A stretch of 64,000 bases of DNA from NCBI RefSeq assembly GCF_001411475.1, contig NZ_LLWH01000231.1, forward strand, positions 21,781 through 85,780. Direction: 5' to 3'. A program made the translations under genes and the position numbers. The DNA comes from Pseudomonas endophytica (GTDB taxonomy: Bacteria > Pseudomonadota > Gammaproteobacteria > Pseudomonadales > Pseudomonadaceae). The notes below the pieces were generated by a model that saw only the letters and a program-made list of their open reading frames with translations, ran no database searches and was not told the DNA's origin. Position 1 is the stretch's first letter. The number at the start of each line of letters is the position of its first letter. Below, piece by piece: positions 55,640 to 64,000 of the stretch.

Positions 55640-57064
55640 ATGAGCCGCAAACAGCAACTTCTCAAGCGCCATCGGCGCAACAAACGAATTAGCTTGCTGA
55701 TTGGCCTGCTGGTGCTGATAGGCAGTGGAATATTCGTGGTCTGGTGGTTGCCGCTGGTCTTGGCAGTACTGGGCTGGGTGGCCCATGAGGCTTGGTTTGC
55801 GGACCATCTTTTCTATTCACCGCAAGACGACTATCAATACACCTTCGACCCTGACGGCCAGCGCCTAGGCGTGCGTCTGGAGGGGGAGCGTCTGCTGCTC
55901 GACACCCCGTTGACCCTGACGGGCAATGAAACCCTGATGCTGGCCATTAAGGTCAAAAGCCGCGGCCTGGGGCGCTTTCTCGATCCGAGTATTGAGCTGC
56001 TGGGCGGCGAACAGACGGATCAGCAAACCTTCGAGCGCGGGGTTAGCGGGTTGCGTTATGTGAACCTGAGCCAGCAAGCGTTGGTATTGAACCGTGGCGA
56101 ATTGCGCCTCAAAGGGCGCCATTGCAGCGTGTCTGGTCTGCCTGAGCTGTGGGTTTTCCGTCAGCCCGACTACCGCGAGCAGCGGGTGATGGTGATTGCG
56201 CCCCATGCCGACGACGCTGAGTTGGCCGCTTTTGGCCTGTACAGCCAAGCCAAAGAGGCATGGATCGTCACCCTGACGGCAGGTGAAATCGAAGCCGAAC
56301 ACTATCAGCATATGGGGCTTGAACGTGCCGAAGCTGCGCGCCTTAAGGGGCGTTTGAGGGCGTGGGACAGCCTAGCCGTGCCGCGTTGGGCCGGTGTGCC
56401 TGAGGCGCATTGCGCGCAGTTGGGCTACTTCTGTCTGCAACTGCCTGCAATGCAGGCCGCGCCCGATCAGCCGATTGGGTCGCGTGAAGCGGATTTGAGT
56501 GATACCCGGTTGTTTCGTCAGCTCAACTCATTTGGGCTACCCGGCGACAGTGATGGCGCGCCGACGTGGAATAACCTGTTGGCGGATCTGCGTGCCTTGA
56601 TCCTGCGCGCACGCCCTGAGGTCATCGTGTTGCCGCATCCCTCGCTTGACCCACACCCCGATCACATTTGCGCGCAAGCGGCGGTGTTTGAGGCGCTGCA
56701 AGGGCTGGAGTGGCAGCCAACAACGATTTTGGGCTATGCCAACCACTTGCATGACAATGATCGCTGGCCGATGGGCAATAGCGGTGACGGGGTGGCTCTG
56801 CCGCCGGTCTTTGACGCCTCGCTCAACGTGCACCCTTGCAGTCTTGCACTGACGTTAGCGCAGCAGCGCGACAAGGCGATGGCGCTTGGCATGATGCACG
56901 ACCTGCAACCGCGTGCGGCGCTCAAGCGGCGTTTGCGCCGTTCAATCCAAGCGTTAATCGCGGGCAGGCAGCCATCGCCCTATGGCGAGAATGAATATTT
57001 TCGAAAAGCAGTTCGTCGGCATGAGCTGTTCTGGCGCCTTAAGACGCCGCAAGGAAAACCATGA
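55640..57064 (+). CDS. dnpA: PIG-L family de-N-acetylase DnpA
   Basis: The 474 residues begin with a basic stretch and one or two membrane helices (SLLIGLLVLIGSGIFVVWW; PLVLAVLGWVAH). The PIG-L/LmbE deacetylase motifs follow: APHADDAELAAFG (about 190) and PHPSLDPHPDH (about 335), which supply the zinc-binding His and Asp residues. In P. aeruginosa PA5002 (DnpA) is a putative LPS-core de-N-acetylase affecting fluoroquinolone persistence. Here it has the same position. Its stop codon overlaps the ssg ATG by 4 bp. Confidence 0.9.
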   Translation: MSRKQQLLKRHRRNKRISLLIGLLVLIGSGIFVVWWLPLVLAVLGWVAHEAWFADHLFYSPQDDYQYTFDPDGQRLGVRLEGERLLLDTPLTLTGNETLMLAIKVKSRGLGRFLDPSIELLGGEQTDQQTFERGVSGLRYVNLSQQALVLNRGELRLKGRHCSVSGLPELWVFRQPDYREQRVMVIAPHADDAELAAFGLYSQAKEAWIVTLTAGEIEAEHYQHMGLERAEAARLKGRLRAWDSLAVPRWAGVPEAHCAQLGYFCLQLPAMQAAPDQPIGSREADLSDTRLFRQLNSFGLPGDSDGAPTWNNLLADLRALILRARPEVIVLPHPSLDPHPDHICAQAAVFEALQGLEWQPTTILGYANHLHDNDRWPMGNSGDGVALPPVFDASLNVHPCSLALTLAQQRDKAMALGMMHDLQPRAALKRRLRRSIQALIAGRQPSPYGENEYFRKAVRRHELFWRLKTPQGKP

Positions 57065-58017
57065 AAGTTCTATTTCTAGTTCAGAAAGAGCAGCGGGCCA
57101 TTCTGGACCGCTTATATGACGGTATCGCCGCCCATTGCGAGTGCGATACTCGCTGGCTGAGCAGTGACGAGCAGCGTAACTTGCGTAGCTACTTCCATCG
57201 TGAAGTGGACGTTTCGCGCTACGACCGCATTGTGTTTTTCTTACGTTTTAAACAGGAAATTCGTCAGGTCAGCTTTATTCGCACGCTGCCCAATCTGGTG
57301 ATTCTTGAGCACGATGCGTATCAGAACTACATCGAGTGCAAGTACACCGGAAAATTCAGCGCGCATTACCGTCAGTTGCCGTGGGCGCGGGTGCTCAGCT
57401 CGGGGTTTATGGTTACACAACGCTTGCGTGACGAGGGCTTCGACGCTGTGTTCGTGCCCAAAGGCTACGATCAGACGCTGTTACATGATCTGGGGGGTGA
57501 GCGCGATATTGAGCTGGCCTTTGTCGGCAGTACCAACAGCGTGGCTTACAGCGGGCGCAAGGCGCTGCTTGATGAGTTGGCTAGCGTTGAACCGCTGGTG
57601 GTGACGCGCACCAAGTCCGGCGACGACTACCGTGACACCCTCAACCGCATTCGTTTTTTTGTCAGTGCGGACGTGGGCATGGGCGAATACATGATCAAAA
57701 ACTTCGAAGCCATGGCCTGTGGTTGCGTGTTGTTGGCGTTTGATCAAGGTGAAGCAGAAAACCGTGCTCTGGGCTTTGTAGACATGCACAACATTGTTTT
57801 TTATCGCGATATACCCGAGCTGCAAAAAAAGCTGCAACGTCTGCGTAACGATCCGCAGTTGGCGGCCGATATTGCTCTTCGTGGTCGAGATCTTGCGGTG
57901 TCACAGTACAGCTTCGGTCGAATAGGTCAGCGTATTGTTGAAGAGCTGCAACCGGAGCTACGCCCTCATCCGCCCTTGTCTTGGGTCGATAGGGTTCGAT
58001 TGAAACTGGGTATTTGA
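57061..58017 (+). CDS. ssg: Surface-sugar glycosyltransferase Ssg (PA5001-like)
   Basis: The 318 residues start MKVLFLVQKEQRAILDRLYDG and correspond by position and content to P. aeruginosa PA5001 (Ssg), a glycosyltransferase-like protein needed for normal LPS and exopolysaccharide, phage sensitivity and motility. A GT-B-like C-terminal half is seen (IELAFVGSTNSVAYSGRKALLDEL; MGEYMIKNFEAMACGCVLLAFDQGE). No membrane segment is present. It overlaps dnpA by 4 bp (ATGA). Confidence 0.88.
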   Translation: MKVLFLVQKEQRAILDRLYDGIAAHCECDTRWLSSDEQRNLRSYFHREVDVSRYDRIVFFLRFKQEIRQVSFIRTLPNLVILEHDAYQNYIECKYTGKFSAHYRQLPWARVLSSGFMVTQRLRDEGFDAVFVPKGYDQTLLHDLGGERDIELAFVGSTNSVAYSGRKALLDELASVEPLVVTRTKSGDDYRDTLNRIRFFVSADVGMGEYMIKNFEAMACGCVLLAFDQGEAENRALGFVDMHNIVFYRDIPELQKKLQRLRNDPQLAADIALRGRDLAVSQYSFGRIGQRIVEELQPELRPHPPLSWVDRVRLKLGI

Positions 58018-58083
58018 GAGCTCCTAGGCTCAATCGCGGTAGTCCCCCAAAGGACTGAAACTAACAATGAGAGGAGGCGAGCC

Positions 58084-58845
58084 GTGCGGTTCTGCCAAGA
58101 AAGCGACATTACCCTGGTTGTGACCAGTTGCGGCCGTCTTGACTTGCTCAAGCTGACGCTCGAGAGCTTTGATCGATTCAATACAGCCCCTATTCGTGAA
58201 GTCTTTATCACAGAAGACTCTGGCGACGAGGCCGTGCGCGGGGTGATTCCGCCACATTGGGTCGAACACTGCACATTCTTCGTCAATAAACCCAAACTTG
58301 GCCAGTTAGCTTCGATAGATCTGGCCTACTCTAAAGTTAGTACTTCGTACATTTTTCACTGTGAAGATGATTGGGAGTTTTACCGTCCAGGCTTTGTTGA
58401 AGACTCACGCAACATTCTGGAGAACAAACCCGAGATCTTGCAGGTCTGGTTACGTAGCTACGCCCATGATTTGCGTATCCACAGCCCTTACCTGCATTAC
58501 GGTGAGCGTGAGGTGATTGGGGGCGTTGCGTGTTATCCGGTGTTGTCTGATAAGCCTGAATGGCAGAGTTTTTCACTCAATCCTGGATTACGCCGTTACA
58601 AAGAATATTTGTTGTGCGCCCCCTTTAGCGGTCATGGTGGCGAAAAGGCGCTGTCCAAGCGCTATGCCGAACTCAATTTGCAGGCGGTAGCTCTAGAGGC
58701 TGACGCCGTGTTGCACACGGGGTTTGGCAACCATGTAGAGGTGCCCGAAGAGCGCCAGCGCAAGCAGCGTCGCGGCCGCCGCGAACGTATCAAGTTGTTT
58801 GTAGCGTTGGTGCTAGGCGTGGTGATTGGCGTATTTATCAGTTAG
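58084..58845 (+). CDS. Family 2 glycosyltransferase with C-terminal membrane anchor
   Basis: The 253 residues begin at a GTG (58084) with GGAGG upstream. A GT-A fold is suggested by ITLVVTSCGRLDLLKLTLESFD at the start and the DxD-like HCEDDWEFY near 95. LHTGFGNHVEVPEER and a very basic patch (RKQRRGRRERIK) precede a single C-terminal membrane helix (FVALVLGVVIGVFI). It probably adds an outer-core sugar at the inner membrane. It lies in the position where P. aeruginosa has wapR, but I cannot equate the two. Confidence 0.8.
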   Translation: MRFCQESDITLVVTSCGRLDLLKLTLESFDRFNTAPIREVFITEDSGDEAVRGVIPPHWVEHCTFFVNKPKLGQLASIDLAYSKVSTSYIFHCEDDWEFYRPGFVEDSRNILENKPEILQVWLRSYAHDLRIHSPYLHYGEREVIGGVACYPVLSDKPEWQSFSLNPGLRRYKEYLLCAPFSGHGGEKALSKRYAELNLQAVALEADAVLHTGFGNHVEVPEERQRKQRRGRRERIKLFVALVLGVVIGVFIS

Positions 58846-58892
58846 CAGGTGCGGGTTTGAATGGTGATGATTGAACGACGAGGAAGCGTGTG

Positions 58893-59990
58893 ATGAGCAT
58901 CATTAATGTGATGTGGTCAGGCGGGTCCCCTTTTGCGTCTGTACACAAAGTTCACCAGCAAATCCTGTCTCAGGCTGCACCGGATGTCTCCATTAAAAAT
59001 TGGCTGTTACAGCATTCAGCACCGGCTTGCTTGTGCGAGCTTGGGGACACTGAAGCCCTGCAATTGCCTTCGCGTTTTATAAAAGGTCGGGGTATTTGGG
59101 CGTTAGTTCGCCCTTTACGCAACCGGTTTTTTCGTAACGCGCTGTTGAAAAACGACGCCCAGTTGGTGTTGCTTGATGGGGTCGGCGTAGCGCGGGCCCT
59201 GTTGCCTGCAGTGCGTGGACTGCCTCACATACGGGCGGTAGTGATGTTTCATGGCTCTACCCGTCTACAACCCCAAGATCTGTGTTTTTTTCGTCAGTTC
59301 TCGACCGAGCAACTGACCTTGTGCGCGGTATCGAAAACCCTGGCTGACGCCATTGCCGCCGACGTTCAACTGCCTGTAATGACCTTGAGCTGCATGTTGG
59401 ATCCGCACGCGTTTGTGCCGCGTCTAGCGTCACGTGAGCAGGCGCGCCACCAGTTAGCAATACCCGAGCATCATCAGGTCTTTGGCGCTGTGGGGCGGCT
59501 AGTCGAGTCCAAGGGTTTCGACACGCTCATCTCAGCCTTTGCACAGACCCTCAAGACCCACCCGGATCGACTGCTGATAATCATCGGTGAAGGTGCCATG
59601 CGAAGAGCATTGGAGTCGCAAATCAGCGCGCTCGGCGTACAAGACAAGGTGTTGTTGCCCGGTTACGTGGACAACGTCGCCAGTTTGTATCGAGCGTTTG
59701 ATTGGATGCTCATACCGTCGAGGGAAGAAGGCTTGGGGCTGGTTGTGCAAGAAGCGGTTATTGCGGGCATCCCCGTGCTGGCCAGTGATCTACCGGTATT
59801 TCACGAGCAGTTGGGGGATGCAGGGAGTTACGTGCCCGTCGGTGATGAGACCGCGTGGGCTCAAGCGATTGAGGCGAGTGCCTGTGCTCGGGCAACACAA
59901 GTGGCTGCGCATCAATACGCAAGCCTCGACCCGGAGCATGCCTGGCTGCGTTTCAGGCAGGCATGTAGCACGGTGTTGTCAGACCGTTAA
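58893..59990 (+). CDS. Family 4 glycosyltransferase, core LPS locus
   Basis: The 365 residues start at the ATG at 58893, with GAGGAAG upstream; a GTG at 58890 adds one residue. GT4 motifs are VFGAVGRLVESKGFDTLISAFAQTL (about 195-220) and PSREEGLGLVVQEAVIAGIPVLASDLP (about 275-302), the latter holding the ExxxxxxxE donor pattern. The sugar is not predictable. Its 3' end overlaps the convergent kinase-like gene by 12 bp. Confidence 0.85.
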   Translation: MSIINVMWSGGSPFASVHKVHQQILSQAAPDVSIKNWLLQHSAPACLCELGDTEALQLPSRFIKGRGIWALVRPLRNRFFRNALLKNDAQLVLLDGVGVARALLPAVRGLPHIRAVVMFHGSTRLQPQDLCFFRQFSTEQLTLCAVSKTLADAIAADVQLPVMTLSCMLDPHAFVPRLASREQARHQLAIPEHHQVFGAVGRLVESKGFDTLISAFAQTLKTHPDRLLIIIGEGAMRRALESQISALGVQDKVLLPGYVDNVASLYRAFDWMLIPSREEGLGLVVQEAVIAGIPVLASDLPVFHEQLGDAGSYVPVGDETAWAQAIEASACARATQVAAHQYASLDPEHAWLRFRQACSTVLSDR

Positions 59991-60584
59991 AAAAGCCTCT
60001 TTCAAGGCTTGGGTTGGGAACTTGTCACCCAAGCGCTCGCGCTCGATGTAGCGCAAAAAGTGTTGGAGGTTACGCTGGACCAGCTTTTTAGACAGAGGCG
60101 GCCTAACGAAGCTCATGTCGGCTACATCTATCAAGCCCCATTGGTTTTCCGGGGTTACGACAATGTTGCCTAAGTGCAGAGAGCGGAAGTAAATACCTGC
60201 TGCGTGCAATCTGCGGATCAGCTCGATAAGCTTCGGCAGATTTTCTGTCCAGTCAAAAGCGTTTTTTTCTGCGATCTGTCGCAATGTTTCGCCTGGCAGC
60301 GGGCGATACAGCACCGCAGTCATGCCGGGTTTTTCCAAGCGATAAAATGCCAGCACCTTAAGGGTGGGAATACCAAGCTTTTCGAGTTGGGCGGCGTTGT
60401 CGATAAAGCGTTTTGAATAGGGGCGCAGCAAGGCTGAAGACAGCAGGCGCTTGCGACGAAACAGTTTCACTATGTTCCCGTCTTGCAGCAGGTAAACTTT
60501 TGCGCCGTAGCTGTCCGCTTCAAGAATTTTGGCGCCTTCAATCATTTGATTTAAAGCGGCGGGTGGAAGCCGTGAACATTGCAT
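59979..60584 (-). CDS. LPS core kinase-like protein (PA4998-like)
   Basis: The 201 residues resemble a reduced RIO/InaA-type kinase. An N-lobe with GAKVYLLQDGNIVKLFRRKR carries the putative ATP lysine. PGMTAVLYRPLPGETLRQI follows, then a catalytic loop IYFRSLHLGNIVVT that lacks the usual Asp, and WGLIDVADMSF, where D-V-A-D replaces DFG. Activity is therefore uncertain. By synteny it is the PA4998 equivalent next to waaL. It is the only minus-strand gene among the plus-strand LPS genes and diverges from waaL. Confidence 0.75.
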   Translation of the reverse strand: MQCSRLPPAALNQMIEGAKILEADSYGAKVYLLQDGNIVKLFRRKRLLSSALLRPYSKRFIDNAAQLEKLGIPTLKVLAFYRLEKPGMTAVLYRPLPGETLRQIAEKNAFDWTENLPKLIELIRRLHAAGIYFRSLHLGNIVVTPENQWGLIDVADMSFVRPPLSKKLVQRNLQHFLRYIERERLGDKFPTQALKEAFLTV

Positions 60585-60679
60585 CGTAGAACCCTTGCGA
60601 GCAGTCAGACAGGCAATGATGCCGAAAAAGTGGCGCTTTAACCATGCCAGGTTGGCTGGGTAGACGATTTAGGAGTGGG

Positions 60680-61849
60680 ATGATGTACGAAAGTCGTTGG
60701 GCTCAAACCCTTATGACATGCGGCGTGTTGTGGTTCATGTTGGCAATCGCATTTGCACCTACCAATAAAATCTATCAGCAGGGCCTGGTGTTGTTTACCT
60801 GGTTACCGACCCTTGTGGTGGCGTGGTCTGCACGTTCGGTTTTAGCGCAGGTGTGGCATGCACAAAGGGTGCTATGCCTGTCACTTATCGGTTTGGCCGT
60901 GTGGGCCACCCTCAGTTTGAGCTGGAGCGGTCAGCCTCTGAGTCAAGCCAAGCAACTGCTCTACATCGCCTTGTTTGTTATGTCGTTCTCGATTTTGGCC
61001 AATGGCCGTCCTGAGCGGATTGTGCGTTTGATGAAATGGGGCGGGTTGGGGTTGGCGATTATGGCGCTGGTGGCCATGGTGCGTTTCTACCTTGTTGATG
61101 GCCGTCATTTGATGGACCGCCTTGAGGGATTGGGCGAGTTGGCGCATCCCATTTTGGGCGCCTATGCGATTGGTCTTGCCGGGGTTTGGATGCTGCACTG
61201 GATGCCGCGTGAGCGTGGGATGCAAGTGCTTTGGTGGGTAGCACTAGGGCTGTTGGGCGCTTTCGTGGTGTTTACTCAGAGTCGAGGAGCGGCCGTTGCG
61301 CTGTTAGTGACCGTTTTGGCCATGCCCCTTTGGCGTTGCAATCGCCAAACTGTCTTGATCTCGGTTGCGGGGCTTATTGTTGCTGGCATCGTCTTTTGGA
61401 GCATGCAAGCACAGATGTTGTCGCGGGGGTCGTCGTATCGGCCCGAGCTTTTTATGTCCAGTTTACAAATGATTAAAGCTCACCCGTGGCTTGGGCTTGG
61501 GTTTGAAGCGCGGTTTGGTGTGTCGGCGCTAGGCATTGAATTCGATCACTCGCACAACCTGTTTACCAGCGTGGGGATCAGTTTGGGGTTGCCAGGTTTA
61601 TTGCTCTGGAGCATCGCTTGGTTTTCGGTGCTGGTGTACGGCTGGCGCGCTCGTGCGTCGCTGCTGGGTCAGGCAGTGGTTGGCATGTGGGTGTTTTCGA
61701 CCATGGCCATGCAATTCGATGCGGCCAGCTTGCTTGATACCCCGCGTGCCGAATGGTTTATCACCTGGTTACCGATTGCCTTAGCGACTCTTTTGTCGTT
61801 CAAAGCAGCCGGTGGCGAAGCCTGTGATAAAATTTCGCGTTTTCCTTAA
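60680..61849 (+). CDS. waaL: O-antigen ligase WaaL
   Basis: WaaL joins undecaprenyl-linked O antigen to the lipid A core on the periplasmic face. The start codon is the ATG at 60680 or 60683, with TAGGAG upstream; a more distant ATG at 60644 lacks a ribosome binding site. About 389 residues form ten or more hydrophobic helices with the Wzy_C-type periplasmic region LGLGFEARFGVSAL...FDHSHNLFTSVG, whose His is typical of O-antigen ligases. An arginine-bearing TQSRGAAVALLV lies near 205. It is followed by msbA after 15 bp. Confidence 0.9.
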   Translation: MMYESRWAQTLMTCGVLWFMLAIAFAPTNKIYQQGLVLFTWLPTLVVAWSARSVLAQVWHAQRVLCLSLIGLAVWATLSLSWSGQPLSQAKQLLYIALFVMSFSILANGRPERIVRLMKWGGLGLAIMALVAMVRFYLVDGRHLMDRLEGLGELAHPILGAYAIGLAGVWMLHWMPRERGMQVLWWVALGLLGAFVVFTQSRGAAVALLVTVLAMPLWRCNRQTVLISVAGLIVAGIVFWSMQAQMLSRGSSYRPELFMSSLQMIKAHPWLGLGFEARFGVSALGIEFDHSHNLFTSVGISLGLPGLLLWSIAWFSVLVYGWRARASLLGQAVVGMWVFSTMAMQFDAASLLDTPRAEWFITWLPIALATLLSFKAAGGEACDKISRFP

Positions 61850-61864
61850 TCAGTGAGCTCTACG

Positions 61865-63673
61865 ATGAGTGATTCACCGTCCGATGCAGGACAGAGTTCA
61901 AGCCTGAAAATCTACTTCCGGCTCTTGAGTTATGTGAAGCCCTACATCGGCCTTTTCCTGCTGAGTATCTTAGGCTTCCTTATTTTCGCTTCGACTCAAC
62001 CGATGCTTGGTTACATCCTCAAGTATTTTGTTGACGGCCTATCCAATCCGGATGCCGTGTTGTTTCCGAACGTGCCTTACCTGCGTGATATGCGCCTGTT
62101 GCAAACTGTGCCGCTGTTGATCGTACTGATCGCAGCTTGGCAGGGGCTGGGCTCCTTCTTGGGTAACTACTTTTTGGCCAGAGTGTCGCTGGGGTTGGTT
62201 CACGACTTGCGGGTTCAGTTGTTCAACAACCTGCTGGTGCTGCCTAATCGGTATTTTGACAAGCACAACTCGGGTCACCTGATCTCGCGTATTACCTTCA
62301 ACGTGACCATGGTGACGGGCGCCGCCACCGATGCGATCAAGGTGGTGATTCGTGAAGGCATGACCGTGGTGTTTCTGTTTGCGTCGCTGCTGTGGATGAA
62401 CTGGCGCCTGACACTGGTCATGGTCGCGATTCTGCCGCTTATTGCTGTCATGGTGAGCTCGGCCAGCAAAAAATTCCGCAAACAGAGCAAGAAAATTCAG
62501 GCGGCCATGGGTGATGTGACCCACGTTGCCTCCGAAACCATTCAGGGTTACCGCGTGGTTCGCAGCTTCGGCGGCGAAAAGTACGAGCGTCAGCGTTTTC
62601 TGGCCGCCAGCCAAAGCAATACCGATAAACAATTGCGTATGACTCGCACCGGGGCGATCTACACCCCGATGCTGCAATTGGTTATTTACGTCGCCATGGG
62701 CATTTTGATGTTTCTGGTGCTGTACATGCGCGGGGATGCATCGGCGGGCGACATGATCGCTTACATTACCTTGGCAGGCTTGCTGCCTAAACCGATCCGT
62801 CAGTTGTCTGAAGTCAGCTCGACCATCCAGAAGGGTGTCGCGGGTGCTGAAAGCATCTTTGAGCAATTGGACGAAAAACCGGAAGTCGACTCCGGCACGG
62901 TTGAGCTAGACCACGTGAGCGGTCGACTTGAGGTGCGTAACCTCAACTTCACCTACCCCGACACTGATCGCCAAGTGCTTAAAGATGTGACGTTCTCGGC
63001 TGAACCGGGGCAAATGGTGGCCTTGGTAGGGCGCTCGGGGAGCGGTAAATCGACACTGGCCAACCTTATTCCGCGCTTTTATCACCACAACTCAGGCGAA
63101 ATCCTGCTTGATGGCGTCGAAATTGAAGATTATCGGTTGCTCAACCTGCGTCGCCATATCGCGCAAGTGACCCAAAACGTCACCTTGTTCAGTGACACCG
63201 TTGCCAACAACATTGCCTACGGTGACTTGGCCGGTGCGCCGCGTGAAGACATTGAAAAGGCCGCCCGTGATGCCTACGCAATGGACTTTATTGAGCAACT
63301 GCCCAAAGGCTTGGACACTCCGGTCGGTGAGAACGGTGTGCTGTTGTCGGGTGGCCAGCGTCAGCGTCTAGCAATTGCCCGCGCTTTGCTCAAAAACGCG
63401 CCATTACTGATCCTTGATGAAGCGACCTCGGCCCTCGATACCGAGTCTGAGCGCCACATCCAGGCCGCACTGGATCACGTGATGCAAGGCCGTACCACGC
63501 TGGTAATCGCGCATCGTCTTTCGACCATTGAAAAAGCTGATCTCATTCTAGTGATGGATCAAGGCCAAATCGTTGAGCGAGGCACCCACAGCGAGTTGTT
63601 GGCGCAAAACGGTTATTACGCCCGCCTGCACTCGATGGGCCTTGATGCGCCGCTGGGTGGCGATATCGCTTAA
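61865..63673 (+). CDS. msbA: Lipid A export ATP-binding/permease MsbA
   Basis: MsbA flips lipid A-core across the inner membrane. The 602 residues (ATG 61865; GTG 61853 is an alternative) form a type IV ABC half-transporter: six helices (about 20-310) followed by the nucleotide-binding domain with Walker A GRSGSGKST (about 382), the Q-loop, signature LSGGQRQR (about 485) and Walker B LLILDEATSALD. Its place directly after waaL matches P. aeruginosa (PA4997). Confidence 0.96.
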   Translation: MSDSPSDAGQSSSLKIYFRLLSYVKPYIGLFLLSILGFLIFASTQPMLGYILKYFVDGLSNPDAVLFPNVPYLRDMRLLQTVPLLIVLIAAWQGLGSFLGNYFLARVSLGLVHDLRVQLFNNLLVLPNRYFDKHNSGHLISRITFNVTMVTGAATDAIKVVIREGMTVVFLFASLLWMNWRLTLVMVAILPLIAVMVSSASKKFRKQSKKIQAAMGDVTHVASETIQGYRVVRSFGGEKYERQRFLAASQSNTDKQLRMTRTGAIYTPMLQLVIYVAMGILMFLVLYMRGDASAGDMIAYITLAGLLPKPIRQLSEVSSTIQKGVAGAESIFEQLDEKPEVDSGTVELDHVSGRLEVRNLNFTYPDTDRQVLKDVTFSAEPGQMVALVGRSGSGKSTLANLIPRFYHHNSGEILLDGVEIEDYRLLNLRRHIAQVTQNVTLFSDTVANNIAYGDLAGAPREDIEKAARDAYAMDFIEQLPKGLDTPVGENGVLLSGGQRQRLAIARALLKNAPLLILDEATSALDTESERHIQAALDHVMQGRTTLVIAHRLSTIEKADLILVMDQGQIVERGTHSELLAQNGYYARLHSMGLDAPLGGDIA

Positions 63674-63713
63674 CGCCAACAGAGAAACGTATGGGGGCGG
63701 GCAAGCCTGCGAC

Positions 63714-63750
63714 GGCGTCACCGCGATCTTTTAATAGACCCGGTGACGCC
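63714..63750. repeat. Inverted repeat between msbA and hldE
   Basis: GGCGTCACCG (63714-63723) pairs exactly with CGGTGACGCC (63741-63750), leaving a 17-nt loop that contains gatctttt. It lies 40 bp past the msbA stop and could terminate its transcript or be a decayed REP element, as gcgggcaagcctgc precedes it. Confidence 0.55.
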
Positions 63751-63796
63751 CCCACTACTATCTTTGCTTCTCATTCCTGCGATTTAACACCTTGAA

Positions 63797-63824
63797 CTGA
63801 CGTGCGTTCACCCTGTGTTAATAT
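63797..63824 (+). promoter_or_regulatory. Candidate hldE promoter
   Basis: CTGACG (63797-63802) and TAATAT (63819-63824) are separated by 16 bp. Each matches the sigma-70 consensus at four of six positions. They lie 33 bp before the hldE ATG and after the inverted repeat that ends the msbA region. Confidence 0.4.
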
Positions 63825-63857
63825 CGCGGCCCTGTTCATTTTGTATGTGGGTTCTCC

Positions 63858-64000
63858 ATGAAGTTGTCCATGCCGCGATTCGATCAAGCCCCTGTCTTGG
63901 TGGTAGGCGATGTCATGCTCGACCGTTACTGGCATGGCGGAACCTCGCGGATTTCCCCTGAGGCGCCAGTACCGGTGGTTAAGGTCGAGCAAATTGAACG
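63858..64000 (+). CDS. hldE: Bifunctional heptose 7-phosphate kinase / heptose 1-phosphate adenylyltransferase, 5' end
   Basis: Only the first 47 codons are in the window; the gene runs off the end. MKLSMPRFDQAPVLVVGDVMLDRYWHG followed by TSRISPEAPVPVVKVE is the start of the PfkB-type kinase domain of HldE (RfaE). This enzyme makes ADP-heptose, the substrate of WaaC and WaaF encoded 33 kb upstream. Its position after msbA matches PA4996. Confidence 0.93.
   Translation, partial: MKLSMPRFDQAPVLVVGDVMLDRYWHGGTSRISPEAPVPVVKVEQIE

Noticed and set aside
59257..59460. Small antisense ORFs within the GT4 gene
   Set aside because: There is no coding character, and the GT4 frame is complete and conserved.

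Overview
The window is chromosomal DNA from a Pseudomonas, most likely of the P. fluorescens lineage. The evidence is protein similarity throughout, REP repeats built on GTAGGAGCTGCCGCAGGC, and gene order. As I recall it, the order follows P. aeruginosa PAO1 from about PA5023 back to PA4996: selO, mscK, nhaP2, msrA, dipA, aceF, aceE, glnE, waaF-waaC-waaG-waaP and three further kinase genes, carbamoyltransferase, wapH, mig-14, dnpA, ssg, waaL, msbA, hldE. No tRNA, rRNA, CRISPR array, insertion sequence or integrase was seen.

Layout. 1-0.82 kb: no established gene; three REP elements flank an AT-rich 58-codon ORF. 0.8-7.5 kb (minus): selO, mscK and nhaP2, with short gaps. 7.7-14.8 kb: a small membrane protein, then divergent putA and putP around a control region with six GTTGCA boxes, then a small unknown protein. 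14.9-20.8 kb: rlmJ, msrA, the c-di-GMP phosphodiesterase gene dipA, and a PhoD-like phosphatase. 21.1-28.7 kb: aceEF (minus), diverging from glnE (plus). The aceE leader has two GntR/FadR-type operators, and its conserved N-terminal reading has no ATG, GTG or TTG start. 28.8-35.8 kb: a translationally coupled inner-core LPS operon of waaF, waaC, waaG and four WaaP/InaA-type kinase genes. 35.8-48.8 kb: a type VI secretion (T6SS) vgrG island on the opposite strand. 49.0-51.6 kb: a TonB-dependent receptor and a YceK-like lipoprotein. 51.7-64 kb: the LPS locus resumes with carbamoyltransferase, glycosyltransferases, mig-14, a PIG-L deacetylase, a lipid-A-core kinase-like protein, the WaaL ligase, MsbA and the 5' end of hldE.

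The most interesting region is the vgrG island, which interrupts an otherwise conserved LPS-core locus. It reads vgrG - DUF2169 - DUF4150 (PAAR-like) - 133-aa unknown - two homologous giant toxins of 1411 and 1426 aa. Both toxins look like DUF6543 'dermonecrotic toxin-like' proteins. Both carry a C-terminal domain with GExH, (M/L)EHL and GxTH motifs in identical spacing (29 and 114 residues). That arrangement resembles the EreA/ChaN/TIKI-like fold of the MARTX Ras/Rap1 peptidase (RRSP/DUF5) and the Pasteurella multocida toxin C2 domain. No obvious immunity gene accompanies them. My working inference is a T6SS-delivered toxin pair, possibly aimed at eukaryotic cells such as amoebae or fungi.

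Overall the window combines outer-surface construction (heptose transfer, core phosphorylation, carbamoylation, ligation, lipid A export), central metabolism and nitrogen control (PDH complex, GlnE, proline catabolism), c-di-GMP turnover, and one weapon island.
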